Shown piece by piece: positions 26,914 through 35,097 of a stretch of 64,000 bases of DNA; the first letter of the stretch is position 1; every line of letters starts with the position of its first letter. The notes under the pieces were generated by a model. The model saw only the letters and a list, made by a program, of their open reading frames with translations, was not told where the DNA came from and did no database searches. A program made the position numbers and the translations under genes. Source of the stretch: Clostridium sardiniense (GTDB taxonomy: Bacteria; Bacillota; Clostridia; Clostridiales; Clostridiaceae). The stretch spans positions 1 through 64,000 of the forward strand of contig NZ_JAFBDA010000018.1 of the NCBI RefSeq assembly GCF_016907995.1, written 5' to 3'.

Positions 26914-27057
26914 TTATTTAATTTTAACAGATTCCTTAGTGTCAATTTCTTTTGGTTGTATCTCTTTCTCAAAAGATAATATATCATTACTCTTAAAAAT
27001 TACTCCAACAAACTCAAAAATACTATTTGTATCTGTAATATTTGTTACATAATACAT
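26914..27057 (-). CDS. Small protein of unknown function, 47 residues
   Basis: The ATG ends at 27057 and is preceded by AGGAATAAAAG. The product reads MYYVTNITDTNSIFEFVGV..., has balanced composition and ends KESVKIK before a TAA that is followed 13 bases later by a strong terminator. That arrangement (ribosome site, frame, terminator) supports a real gene. No family is recognised. Confidence 0.5.
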   Translation of the reverse strand: MYYVTNITDTNSIFEFVGVIFKSNDILSFEKEIQPKEIDTKESVKIK

Positions 27058-27104
27058 CTTTTATTCCTACCATATCTCATAAACTAGATTATTCCTTATA
27101 ATAT

Positions 27105-27128
27105 AAAAAGCAGAGGTTATACCTCCGC
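27105..27128 (-). terminator. Terminator or attenuator ahead of the 47-residue gene
   Basis: On the minus strand GCGGAGGT-ATA-ACCTCTGC is followed by TTTTTATA. It lies upstream of the small gene and downstream of a promoter, so it could end a short RNA or attenuate that gene. Confidence 0.7.
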
Positions 27129-27257
27129 TTAGTCTTCAGCAAGCTTTTACAAACTCCCCTACTTAATATATAATCTTCAGCGAATTTTTACAAATTCCCT
27201 TACTTTATAATCTTAATTACTCTTTATATTTATACTAATAATATGATTTTTCACAGT

Positions 27258-27347
27258 TTACTCTGGCATGGAAATGGGTTTAAAGTCTCCATTCCGACTT
27301 ATATGTTTTTCTTTCAGCATATGCCTATCGTATTTGTGGTTATACAT
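27258..27347 (-). CDS. Possible 29-residue peptide gene
   Basis: An ATG ending at 27347, preceded by AGGG five bases away, opens MYNHKYDRHMLKEKH... with a normal amino-acid mix and stops at 27258. It lies within an otherwise non-coding transcript and could be part of a structured RNA instead. Confidence 0.3.
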   Translation of the reverse strand: MYNHKYDRHMLKEKHISRNGDFKPISMPE

Positions 27348-27831
27348 ATAAACCCTATTAGAATTCCATAAGAAACAGCATATACGAACCACTTCTTACT
27401 TCAACATTCAACAGATACACATGTTATCTGCTCTCTATTAATATATGCAATTTTGCATAATTGATATTCTTTTAAAATCTAATTGAAAAATAAATTATTA
27501 ATTATTCTTTATATCTATATTATACTCACATTTGATTACTTTACAATATTTTCACACCATTTTGTATATAAAACAGCCGGTTTATACAATCCCTCTCAGA
27601 ATTATACTTCTTCATTTTTATAGAGGGAAGTGCCTCTTGAATTATAGTCCTTCAAATATTTATAGAGCGAAGGGACTCTTGAATCTATAGACCGTTTATT
27701 AAAGTAAAACAGCGAAAACCTTGAATTATCTTATCTATACTTATATTATACACATATTTGAGTACTTTGAAATACCATTTGCACCCTTTTGAGGATTCTT
27801 ATAAATTGCTATATTTTTTTATTTATATACC
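27348..27831 (-). ncRNA. Structured non-coding stretch with tandem 40-42 base repeats and twin promoters
   Basis: No convincing gene. Two copies of the same leftward promoter region are present at about 27507-27560 (TTGTAA-16-TATAAT) and 27733-27790 (TTTCAA-16-TATAAT), with matching flanks. Between them lie three tandem units of 40, 42 and 42 bases at 27601-27640, 27641-27682 and 27683-27724, each ending in a CTTGA and the first two containing TATAGAGxGAAGxGxCTCTTGA. Units include self-complementary parts (TCCCTCT...AGAGGGA and GTCCTTC...GAAGGGAC). The downstream part (27348-27480) has several hairpins, for example CAGATA-N7-TATCTG. A regulatory RNA or a protein-binding array is likely. Confidence 0.4.
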
Positions 27832-28623
27832 TTAAGCTACATTATGTATATCATTTTCAACCTTTTTAATTAATTCAGAATATTTTTCTTTACTAATTTT
27901 ATTATCTTTTATTAATCTTTTAATTATGTAAAGAACTCCTTTAGGTTTTATCATAGTCTTATTGTGCCATCTTCCATCTCTCCCAAATACCTTAACAACT
28001 TTGAAATAATCATGATATCTTTGATAAGGAATATTACCCTCCATTAGTATACTTTGATCTCTCATCCATTTGAATAAGTTTGTTCTCCCTAGATGTGGTA
28101 TATCTAATATCTTTGATAGTATTTTTATTTCTATTAAACCGTCAGTATTAGTGAATTTATCAGCTAAGATAACTTTAGGTTGTTGGTCTTCTATTAATTT
28201 TTTCTGCTTCTTAGTTATTTCCTGCTCTTCTTTTAATTTAGTTAATATCCCTATCATAAAATCTGGATCTTCAACAGCTTTTTCTAAAACATTATCAGTC
28301 ATATATGCACCATGTTTACGAATTGTTGGTAATACTTCATCCATAACCCAACTTTCAAACTGTTGAGCTTTAGGCAATTTAGACTTTATTATTAACCTAT
28401 AGATATCACCTTCTGGAATTAATCCAATCATTTGACCACCTTCTTTAAAGCTGTCGTGTTTTACGACACCTTTACAATGTCTTGATATAGCATCTCTTGG
28501 GTTAGAATAGCCTAAGCACTTTGCAATATCCTTTCCAACAAAATAAGGTTTTTCATCAATCATTAATGATCTTACCTCTCCAAACTCTTGATTCTTAAAA
28601 ATTTCTAATTCATTATTTTTCAT
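27832..28623 (-). CDS. Phage antirepressor, Bro-N plus KilAC/ANT domains
   Basis: The 263-residue protein has an N-terminal Bro-N domain (residues 5-110: FGEVRSLMIDEKPYFVGKDIAKCLGYSNPRDAISRHCKG, then AQQFESWVMDEVLPTIRKHGAYMT) and a C-terminal KilAC-type domain (LSKILDIPHLGRTNLFKWMRDQSILM...). Antirepressors of this kind relieve repression during induction. The ATG follows AAAGGTGG, in a leader nearly identical to that of the second antirepressor gene upstream (28713-29513). Together with the repressor at 31988 it forms the control part of the island. Confidence 0.87.
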   Translation of the reverse strand: MKNNELEIFKNQEFGEVRSLMIDEKPYFVGKDIAKCLGYSNPRDAISRHCKGVVKHDSFKEGGQMIGLIPEGDIYRLIIKSKLPKAQQFESWVMDEVLPTIRKHGAYMTDNVLEKAVEDPDFMIGILTKLKEEQEITKKQKKLIEDQQPKVILADKFTNTDGLIEIKILSKILDIPHLGRTNLFKWMRDQSILMEGNIPYQRYHDYFKVVKVFGRDGRWHNKTMIKPKGVLYIIKRLIKDNKISKEKYSELIKKVENDIHNVA

Positions 28624-28712
28624 TTTTATACCACCTTTATTTTTTAATTATTTTATTATTAGATGCGCATATTGTGCATGTCCGAATTTGTTAGTTGAAT
28701 TTTTTTCTATCA

Positions 28713-29513
28713 TTAAATTAAACATTCTTCTATAAAACTGTATACTGAATTTTGCTTTAAAGCGGGTATATCCTCCCACTTACTTACATGAAATTCGTTA
28801 AAAATCCTATTCTTATACTTTATGTATACATCATCTGTGGCTTTTATTTTTCTATTATATCTTTCTTCTAATACATCCTTTAATTTTAAAGACATTGCCT
28901 TAGTATTAGCAGCTTTAAAACCTATTAACCTTTTTAATTCTGCTCTATCTTCATCATATAATGTTGATTGAATATGTATTGCTTCTTTCATCTCATCTAC
29001 ATTTTTTTTCGATTCCTTTACTACCTCACCGAAAGTTTTACCAACTTCAGTTATTAATGTAGGTAGAACTCCTTTAATAGTTTCAGTTACCATTTGAGTC
29101 AGTTGATTACTATTTACTTGATTAGATAATTCTCCATGCTCTCTTTTTTCATCCAATGTTGCTAAAAAGTTCTTATAAGCCATAGCTTTTTCTGAGTGAC
29201 ACTCCATAGCCAGTCTCTTGCTCAACCAGCTGCTCATAAAGATTGAATTTCTATCATCAGTATTCTCTATTAAATCTGAAATATAACTAACTTCTTCTTT
29301 GTATCTTTGTGGGGTGCTATTTTGCACCACGCTTATTTTAGATAATTTATCTTTTAAACTTCTCCAATATATTTTAGTGCTACCTTCTCTTCTTCCTTTT
29401 TGGGTCAATCCACAGCATTTAGCTGTATGCACTAAATTTACTAATGTCTCTCCTTTATCAGTTTTTACTTTTACTTCATTTCCTTCAAATAATACGATTT
29501 GTTCTTCTTTCAT
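28713..29513 (-). CDS. Antirepressor-like protein with Bro-N-type N-terminus
   Basis: The 266-residue protein begins EEQIVLFEGNEVKVKTDKGETLVNLVHTAKCCGL, then IYWRSLKDKLSKI and a WLSKRLAMECHSEKAMAYKNFLATLDEKRE helix, as in phage antirepressor N-terminal domains. Residues 150-190 are coiled coil and the C-terminus (RAELKRLIGFKAANTKAMSLK...FNEFHVSKWEDIPALKQNSVYSFIEE) resembles ORF6C. It has its own sigma-A promoter (TTGACT-16-TATAAT). The function is presumed to be DNA binding or repressor antagonism. Confidence 0.68.
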   Translation of the reverse strand: MKEEQIVLFEGNEVKVKTDKGETLVNLVHTAKCCGLTQKGRREGSTKIYWRSLKDKLSKISVVQNSTPQRYKEEVSYISDLIENTDDRNSIFMSSWLSKRLAMECHSEKAMAYKNFLATLDEKREHGELSNQVNSNQLTQMVTETIKGVLPTLITEVGKTFGEVVKESKKNVDEMKEAIHIQSTLYDEDRAELKRLIGFKAANTKAMSLKLKDVLEERYNRKIKATDDVYIKYKNRIFNEFHVSKWEDIPALKQNSVYSFIEECLI

Positions 29514-29574
29514 TTTTATTCCACCTTTATATTTTAATTATTTTATTATTAATTTTATCTCTCTTACAATTTTT

Positions 29575-29602
29575 ATTATACTACTCTTGAATTTTAAGTC
29601 AA
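29575..29602 (-). promoter_or_regulatory. Sigma-A-type promoter for the 28713-29513 gene
   Basis: On the minus strand TTGACT (29602-29597), 16 bases, TATAAT (29580-29575). It is among the best host-type promoters in the window and lies just downstream of a 15-base inverted repeat. Confidence 0.72.
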
Positions 29603-29620
29603 CATTATTTTTTAATTATT

Positions 29621-29666
29621 TATATACTATTATGAAATAACCTTAATTATCTCATAATAGTATATA
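29621..29666. repeat. Perfect 15-base inverted repeat upstream of the antirepressor promoter
   Basis: TATATACTATTATGA (29621-29635) and its exact complement (29652-29666) are separated by 16 bases. No T-run follows on the minus strand, so it is either an operator or an RNA hairpin between the endonuclease gene and the antirepressor promoter. Confidence 0.6.
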
Positions 29667-29688
29667 TTTTTCTAATACTAAAGTCTAT

Positions 29689-31125
29689 TTACACATTATT
29701 TTCCTCTAGCTCTTTTAACTTCTCATCTATATTGTATTTGATTCTTTCCTGTTGTATAAGATCTTTTATATATTTGAAATGATATCCTTTATGGTGCTTT
29801 GATTTATTATTACAAACCATAGATATTTGTCCTGGTAACAATTTTACACCAAATAAACTTTCTGATTGTCTTGCTAATTCATTGCACCCTGAGAATATTC
29901 TATTGTTATCTATACATATTATAGGTTTACAACTTTTCTTTATATAGGAATAATCTTTTTCACGCATACACCACTGTGAATAGTTGCTCCACCCTAAATC
30001 CTCACCGTGCTTAAGATAGTTACGGATAGTATTACATGATAATTTAAAGTAATTAGATACAATTTTTATATCTTTAGTTCCATTATTCCAAAAATCACAG
30101 ACTTCTTTTACTCTACTTGAACAAGCATATTCATGACACTTTAACCAATCTATTTGAGATAAATCATATATATTACTAAGTTCTGAATTTGATATTTCAT
30201 ATTTAATATATTCCATATCACTTTTTTGGCAATCCAATTGTAAATATGTTTTTATATTGTTCTTTATAGCTAATTTCTTTTTATCTTCATCATTTTTCTT
30301 AATAAATTTCAATGATCTAGCTTTTTCAAATTTTGATTGTTTATAATGTAATTCTCCTTGCACTTCTATTAAAATATTATCCCCCTCTATATAGAAATCA
30401 TAATAGTATTGCGGAGCATTAATTGTATTTAATGGGATCCATTCAAAATTAGATTTTTGATATTGAAACTTTACATTTAATTGATTTAATACATTGAATA
30501 CAAATTTTTCAGGATAACTAATACCGTCAGAACACTTAGGACATGAAAACCTTTTATTTGTTAAATCTGCTATTCTTAATATTTTTTGATAACCACAATC
30601 TGGGCATTCCATTAAAACCTCCTTGCTACTAGAGTAACTATACTTATAAGAATCCTCTACATTAACAAAATACTTAACTAACTGTGGATGTGTTGTAGCT
30701 ATATCATTAATACCTTTAATTATTTTTCTATTTGCACAAACAGGGCATTTTCTTCCTGCATTATATATTTTGTTTGGAGCAACTTGATATTCATAACCAC
30801 AGCTGTGTCTTATTAATATTTTTGTATTTGCATTTATATACTCCCCTATAACTAAGTATTCTCCATGATACTTTTGTTGAAGTTTTTTCTCAAATTCGTC
30901 TTGGGAAATACCATTTTTTATTCTTAATCTTTTATTCTTACAATGCGGGCATTGCTGTCCATGTAAAATATTAGCTGGTGTCATATAAAATTCCTTTCCA
31001 CAAATATTATGCTTAAATAATAACTTTGTATGAGTATTTGTGTAGTTTTCTAATACCATATACTCTTCCCCATATTTCTCTTCAAATTCTTTTCTAAATT
31101 CTTCATTAGTTTTTCTTCTTCCCAT
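29689..31125 (-). CDS. Free-standing homing endonuclease with zinc-ribbon repeats and EDxHD/PD-(D/E)XK core
   Basis: The preferred start is the ATG ending at 31125 (MGRRKTNEEF), seven bases after GGTGA, giving 478 residues. Residues 1-200 hold repeated CPHC, CPVC, CPDC and CPKC knuckles separated by about 60 residues, each with a YxVxxxYxNxxTKxLxxHxCG-like segment. The nuclease core is SYPEKFVFNVLNQLNVKFQYQKS, then YYYDFYIEGDNILIEVQGELHY. The C-terminus has a DWLKCHEYA module and HTH/NUMOD-like modules. It shares this architecture with the enzyme at 56133-57536. It is not obviously in an intron and probably invades by cutting nearby DNA. Confidence 0.75.
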   Translation of the reverse strand: MGRRKTNEEFRKEFEEKYGEEYMVLENYTNTHTKLLFKHNICGKEFYMTPANILHGQQCPHCKNKRLRIKNGISQDEFEKKLQQKYHGEYLVIGEYINANTKILIRHSCGYEYQVAPNKIYNAGRKCPVCANRKIIKGINDIATTHPQLVKYFVNVEDSYKYSYSSSKEVLMECPDCGYQKILRIADLTNKRFSCPKCSDGISYPEKFVFNVLNQLNVKFQYQKSNFEWIPLNTINAPQYYYDFYIEGDNILIEVQGELHYKQSKFEKARSLKFIKKNDEDKKKLAIKNNIKTYLQLDCQKSDMEYIKYEISNSELSNIYDLSQIDWLKCHEYACSSRVKEVCDFWNNGTKDIKIVSNYFKLSCNTIRNYLKHGEDLGWSNYSQWCMREKDYSYIKKSCKPIICIDNNRIFSGCNELARQSESLFGVKLLPGQISMVCNNKSKHHKGYHFKYIKDLIQQERIKYNIDEKLKELEENNV

Positions 31126-31215
31126 AATTACATCACCAATCATTCATATTTAATATATTTTTCTTCATATGTATCCAATACAGCTTAGATCAATAAATAC
31201 AGTTATCATCTATAT

Positions 31216-31452
31216 TTATTTTATTAACACCAAAGCTGTTCCAAAGCTTGTCCTATTAAAGCTTATTAAATTCTTATCTAATAGTTTAAAAAGTGTATAT
31301 TTCTCTAAATCAATATTGATATCATTTATACTTAATATTTTATTTTCTATATGTATTTCTTCTATAACACCGTCTACTCTACCATTTAGATCTGCATATC
31401 TAAATCCTTTGCCTATGCTTTCTTTTAATAAATTAGCTATCTCATCAATCAT
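31216..31452 (-). CDS. Small early-region protein of unknown function
   Basis: The 78-residue protein starts at ATG after GGGGAGAGATAAAT. It has a helix (IDEIANLLKESIGKGF) followed by short beta strands (VDGVIEEIHIENKILSIND). It lies second in the leftward unit driven by the operator-controlled promoter at 31818-31846 and is probably an early regulatory or accessory protein. Confidence 0.6.
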   Translation of the reverse strand: MIDEIANLLKESIGKGFRYADLNGRVDGVIEEIHIENKILSINDINIDLEKYTLFKLLDKNLISFNRTSFGTALVLIK

Positions 31453-31466
31453 ATTTATCTCTCCCC

Positions 31467-31766
31467 TTATACCAATGTGAAATTATATCTAAAGTGTTCT
31501 TTCGAGGTTGTTATTTTAAGTCCTGCTCCCAGTCTAACAACTATTGTTTCTCCATCTATGCTCTCTATAACTCCACGTATTCCGTTCCATGTCCCTACTA
31601 GACAAATTACTTCACGTTTATCTTGTTCTATGTATTTGTCTACTTTTTTAATAGCTTCTCTTTGCATACCTTTCAACATTGCTGCTAGTTCTATAAGTTC
31701 ATCGGAACTTTCTGTGTTATTTATTTTCTTTTTGACTTCTTCGATTATAGATTCTTTGTTAATCAT
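31467..31766 (-). CDS. First leftward early gene; helical N-terminus with small beta C-terminus
   Basis: The start is the ATG ending at 31766, after GAGGTGAG; an upstream ATG at 31793 lacks a ribosome site. The 99-residue product has a helical half (IIEEVKKKINNTESSDELIELAAMLKGMQREAIKKV) and a beta half resembling a KOW/SH3 barrel (VICLVGTWNGIRGVIESIDGETIVVRLGAGLKI). It sits directly behind the repressible promoter, where early control proteins are found. No family is recognised. Confidence 0.62.
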   Translation of the reverse strand: MINKESIIEEVKKKINNTESSDELIELAAMLKGMQREAIKKVDKYIEQDKREVICLVGTWNGIRGVIESIDGETIVVRLGAGLKITTSKEHFRYNFTLV

Positions 31767-31817
31767 TTCTCTCACCTCATAATGTATTTTCATTCGTTGA
31801 ACTTAACTTATGAGTTT

Positions 31818-31846
31818 ATTATAATCTTCATTATTCCGAATTTCAA
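31818..31846 (-). promoter_or_regulatory. Repressible leftward promoter
   Basis: On the minus strand TTGAAA (31846-31841), 17 bases, TATAAT (31823-31818). One arm of the inverted repeat at 31829-31841 lies in the spacer, so a bound repressor would block it. Confidence 0.8.
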
Positions 31847-31866
31847 TATCTTTATTCGGAATAATG
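31829..31866. promoter_or_regulatory. Operator: perfect 13-base inverted repeat
   Basis: CATTATTCCGAAT (31829-31841) and ATTCGGAATAATG (31854-31866) are exact complements with a 12-base spacer. The half-site ATTCCGAA recurs in the rightward promoter at 31949-31956. The likely ligand is the XRE repressor encoded alongside. Confidence 0.75.
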
Positions 31867-31941
31867 AATGAAGATATTGAATTTTCTCTTGTATACTCTA
31901 TAGTTCTCGTGTTTCTATACTTTTTTAATTAAAATAATTAT

Positions 31942-31970
31942 GTTCACTATTCCGAACTTTATGTTATAAT
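31942..31970 (+). promoter_or_regulatory. Repressor promoter with overlapping operator half-site
   Basis: TATAAT at 31965-31970 is preceded at 16-17 bases by a weak GTTCAC/TTCACT -35. An ATTCCGAA half-site lies in the spacer, and GTTC...GAAC brackets it, which suggests autoregulation. Confidence 0.6.
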
Positions 31971-31987
31971 ATCATAGAGGTGATTTT

Positions 31988-32338
31988 ATGCTTTCAGATA
32001 ATTTAAAACATTTTAGAAAAATCAATGGATTAACATTAAAAGAATTATCTATTAAGTCTAAAGTAGGTGCAAGCACCATAAGTGAGATAGAAAGTGGTAA
32101 AAATGTCAATCCTAGAACTGAAACTTTATCTAAGATAGCTTTGGCTTTAAATGTAGACGTGAATACTCTTATTAACGGTGAAAATAAGGATATTATAAAT
32201 ATTATTTCTAAAACTTATGAGGTAGATGATGATTTAGCTGAATTTATTCATTTATATCTTCAATTGGATGAAGATATGAAAGTTTTAATTAATAACTTTA
32301 TAGAAAAAATACTCAATAAAAAAGAAGCTATCAAATAG
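31988..32338 (+). CDS. XRE-family transcriptional repressor (CI-like)
   Basis: The only convincing plus-strand gene. The 116-residue protein has an N-terminal HTH_3 domain (residues 5-60: LKHFRKINGLTLKELSIKSKVGASTISEIESGKNVNPRTETLSKIALALNV) and a short helical C-terminus likely to dimerise. There is no LexA-type protease domain, so induction by self-cleavage is not expected; antirepressors nearby are the more likely trigger. GAGGTGATTTT precedes the ATG. The divergent promoters and palindromic operators between it and the leftward gene form a classic two-way switch. Confidence 0.88.
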   Translation: MLSDNLKHFRKINGLTLKELSIKSKVGASTISEIESGKNVNPRTETLSKIALALNVDVNTLINGENKDIINIISKTYEVDDDLAEFIHLYLQLDEDMKVLINNFIEKILNKKEAIK

Positions 32339-32346
32339 CTTCTTAA
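32319..32346 (+). terminator. Terminator at the end of the repressor gene
   Basis: GAAGCTAT-CAA-ATAGCTTC overlaps the stop codon and is followed by TTAATTT. The mirrored AAAAAAG on the left means it could also act leftward for the convergent gene at 32359. Confidence 0.6.
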
Positions 32347-32358
32347 TTTATATATATT

Positions 32359-32904
32359 TTATTCTTCACCATAATTATATAATATACTGTTTGCTAATTC
32401 CTCATCATTATCTTTCTTTTTGACATCATTATAGTTATATTGCTTAATTAATTTATTTACCCTTGTAACGAAATCTCCATTTTTATCTTTGAAGCTAAGT
32501 ATGAATTCTGTTTTTTCTCCCCTAAATTCACATTTAATTATAACATAATCTTTATTTATCTCTTCTTTTTTCTTTGATGCTAATCCTAAAGCACCAAATG
32601 CTATTACCCTACCAGCTGAAACAGCTGAAACTAATTGTGTCTCGGTCTTTATTCTACAATCTTCAATATCCTTTATAAATATATCATCACCATATAATCT
32701 AACTCTATCTTCAAATAAATATGCACTACCGCCCTCTATGAACCCTGATTCTTTAAAACCTCCATAGTGATTTACATTAACATAGAACTCAATATATTTT
32801 AATCCCTGCTTTTCATAACCTTCTATTTTTTTCTTATGATCTTTACTTACTGATATACATGACAAAACAATAAATATAGCAACCAATATTAGAAATATTA
32901 CCAT
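32359..32904 (-). CDS. Membrane-anchored protein of unknown function
   Basis: The 181-residue protein has one N-terminal membrane helix (VIFLILVAIFIVLSCISVS) and then a basic turn. The soluble part is beta-rich (KYIEFYVNVNHYGGF, AYLFEDRVRLYGDDIFIKDIEDCRI) and ends in an acidic tail. A glycine/alanine-rich LVSAVSAGRVIAFGALGLA stretch could be a second membrane-associated hairpin. It resembles bacterial PH-like membrane sensors, but that is a loose impression. It converges with the repressor gene and is likely expressed from prophage. Confidence 0.55.
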   Translation of the reverse strand: MVIFLILVAIFIVLSCISVSKDHKKKIEGYEKQGLKYIEFYVNVNHYGGFKESGFIEGGSAYLFEDRVRLYGDDIFIKDIEDCRIKTETQLVSAVSAGRVIAFGALGLASKKKEEINKDYVIIKCEFRGEKTEFILSFKDKNGDFVTRVNKLIKQYNYNDVKKKDNDEELANSILYNYGEE

Positions 32905-32982
32905 CTACCTACACTCCCTATTCTTTTGTTAAAAATATACTTACATTATACAATCCATCATAATTATAAGCAAATTATTCCA

Positions 32983-33011
32983 TAAAAGAGGAGTAGCTAA
33001 TACTACTCTCC
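32983..33011 (-). terminator. Terminator at the end of the KAP NTPase gene
   Basis: On the minus strand GAGAGTAGTA-TTAG-CTACTCCTC is followed by TTTTA, overlapping the stop codon. Confidence 0.65.
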
Positions 33012-34937
33012 ATTTAACCTTAAATATTTTTCATTTAGAAAATCTAACAAGATTTTTAAATTACTTATCTTAATCAAATCTTTTTCTTCTGAAATAACCC
33101 CATATAAAGAATCTATGAGTTCTTTAATTTTTTCTATATCCTTAGAATAAAATTCCCTTATATTATCAAAATTATATACAAATTTAATAGAAAGAAACAA
33201 ATTATAAATATTTTTTGCGTTGGATGATCTAATTCTATTAACTAGCTTACTAATATCAAACTTATTTATAAACTCATTATCACTAATTAATATATTATTA
33301 CAAGTTCTTACATAAAAATATATATTTTCGCCCCATAATTCATTATCACCTAAATAATCATTTATTTCTTTATTTTTTATTATAGTATTTTTATTATCTA
33401 AAACTTCTTTAATTTTCTTTATAATTTTATTATATTCATCCCTAATCTCTTCATTTATAGGTTGATTATATAAATCTAGATAAATGGCTTTGCCCTCATA
33501 TTTATCTATTATATCTAGCATGATTTTTTTAACTTCTTCAACCATTTCTTTGTTAAATCCTATGCTTTTTAGCATTAAGAAATATGAAAGTATCCTTGGA
33601 AAAAAATTTATACTATATTTTTTATTTTTTAAAAGAGTGATAATTTCAAAACATGCATTCCTAATTTCTTCTTCATTAAATAACCAATAATAGCAATAAA
33701 CATTTAACGGATCCTCATCTTGTAGTTTTTCATATAAATAACTATCTAATGTAAATCTTATTTTTTCAATATCCAACCTATTACTTACAACATATTCATC
33801 AACAAATTTATATCCATATTCACCTTCAAACATCCCTGAATTCGGATCAATTGAAATATAACCATACAAGTTCTCCTTTCCCCACTGATTCTTATATATC
33901 CCAGATTTATATATAACACAGACTTTAAAGCAATAATCACCTATACTCTTTATTAAACTACTGTATTCCTCATAGTTAAATGCTTTTATAATATCATTTA
34001 ATTTACTAATTTTAAATAAGAAAAGTTCATATGTTCTAAAATTAATATGATTTTGTTTTTCTTCGTATTTAATGTTTAATTCTATATTGCCTATTAATAT
34101 ATTTTTAAGATTATTGTCTTCTATATACTTATTAATTAAACTTATCTTTACTTCTCTTAAATCCGGATAATACCTTATTGTTGCACCTATTAATTTTTCT
34201 TTTATCTTCTCATAAATTATATTTTGATTAAAAATAAATATAGCTCTTTCCCTTAACTCATCTATATTTATTTTACAATTTCCTTTACTATAATCTGTGA
34301 ATGCATTACTTTCTAAATTCTTATTTTCTAATTCTTTAAACTCTATTCTCTCATTACAAGCCAACATATACTTAAGCTCTAAATTCTTTTCTTCATTACA
34401 TTTTCCAATTTCTTTTTCATTGGCAACTAATATAACTTTAATCCCATCATGCTCAACAAAGTTATTTATATATCCCAATACCTCATTAATATCACAATTA
34501 CAACGTTCTAAATCATCAAAAATCAATATATAATTTTCTAAACTACATATACATTCCAATATATCTTTTAAATTATTAATATCTATTCCCTTACTCTTGA
34601 TAAAATCTGATCCTAAACCAGCTAGTGATCCTAAAATTTTTTTAGTTTTTCCATTTTTATTATTTATAATATTAGCATATATAATATTTGATATCTCTTC
34701 GCCTGACTTTATCCCATATAAAGATACATATATAACTTTCTTTGGAATATAATTTTCACTTTTCTTACTTTCCTCATATTGTTCCAAATCTTTAATTAGT
34801 TTTTCTTTTATGAAATATGTCTTACCACAGCCCCATTCACCATCAATTAAGATAGCGTGATTATATATATCATTATTAATATAATCTTTAACTACCTCAA
34901 CAATTTCATTATCATTTAAATAACCTTGTCCATTCAT
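33003..34937 (-). CDS. KAP-family P-loop NTPase
   Basis: The 644-residue protein has a Walker A loop GEWGCGKT (residues 33-40) and Walker B ILIFDDLERC (about 137-146), the spacing and wording of KAP NTPases, followed by VILVANEKEI (sensor strand). The remaining 450 residues are helical without recognised domains. No membrane helices typical of the animal and PifA-type branch are evident. KAP proteins include phage-exclusion ATPases such as PifA, so a defence or superinfection-exclusion role is plausible here among other accessory genes with separate promoters. The start is ATG after AAAGGAACATATGAG. Confidence 0.78.
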   Translation of the reverse strand: MNGQGYLNDNEIVEVVKDYINNDIYNHAILIDGEWGCGKTYFIKEKLIKDLEQYEESKKSENYIPKKVIYVSLYGIKSGEEISNIIYANIINNKNGKTKKILGSLAGLGSDFIKSKGIDINNLKDILECICSLENYILIFDDLERCNCDINEVLGYINNFVEHDGIKVILVANEKEIGKCNEEKNLELKYMLACNERIEFKELENKNLESNAFTDYSKGNCKINIDELRERAIFIFNQNIIYEKIKEKLIGATIRYYPDLREVKISLINKYIEDNNLKNILIGNIELNIKYEEKQNHINFRTYELFLFKISKLNDIIKAFNYEEYSSLIKSIGDYCFKVCVIYKSGIYKNQWGKENLYGYISIDPNSGMFEGEYGYKFVDEYVVSNRLDIEKIRFTLDSYLYEKLQDEDPLNVYCYYWLFNEEEIRNACFEIITLLKNKKYSINFFPRILSYFLMLKSIGFNKEMVEEVKKIMLDIIDKYEGKAIYLDLYNQPINEEIRDEYNKIIKKIKEVLDNKNTIIKNKEINDYLGDNELWGENIYFYVRTCNNILISDNEFINKFDISKLVNRIRSSNAKNIYNLFLSIKFVYNFDNIREFYSKDIEKIKELIDSLYGVISEEKDLIKISNLKILLDFLNEKYLRLNGE

Positions 34938-35046
34938 CTCATATGTTCCTTTCTTTGTTTAAATAAGTACAATATCTCAATAAATATAATACTATATCCA
35001 TACAATTAAGGAAATATATCAATATAAACATAAGCAAATTATTCCA

Positions 35047-35077
35047 TAAAAAAGAACATCAATCAATGATGCTCTTA
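35047..35077 (-). terminator. Terminator after the lipoprotein gene
   Basis: On the minus strand AAGAGCATCA-TTGA-TTGATGTTCTT is followed by TTTTATGG. The same ATAAGCAAATTATTCCATAAAA string lies next to the terminator at 32983. Confidence 0.8.
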
Positions 35078-35097
35078 AAATTTATTTATCTAATTAA

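Larger units (their letters stand above)
26648..27257. other. Upstream region of GNAT module 1 and adjoining non-coding stretch
   Basis: This holds a TAGATTAGGATAAACTAAA box at 26675-26695 (minus strand), similar to one upstream of module 2, and a TAATACCATTCAAT repeat at 26811-26824. It also holds the small gene 26914-27057 with its terminator, a second terminator at 27105-27128, and two tandem copies of a CTTCAGCxAxxTTTTACAAAxTCCCxTACTT repeat at about 27135-27212. Only the small gene is a convincing coding sequence. Confidence 0.4.

Noticed and set aside
27601..27683. The same units read as a peptide with repeated SLYK segments
   Set aside because: A frame can be read through two units, but it has an in-frame stop just upstream and no start codon with a ribosome site.
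27601..27724. Tandem units of 40-42 bases, considered as a CRISPR array
   Set aside because: Units abut with no unique spacers, similarity fades by the third unit, and no cas gene is present.
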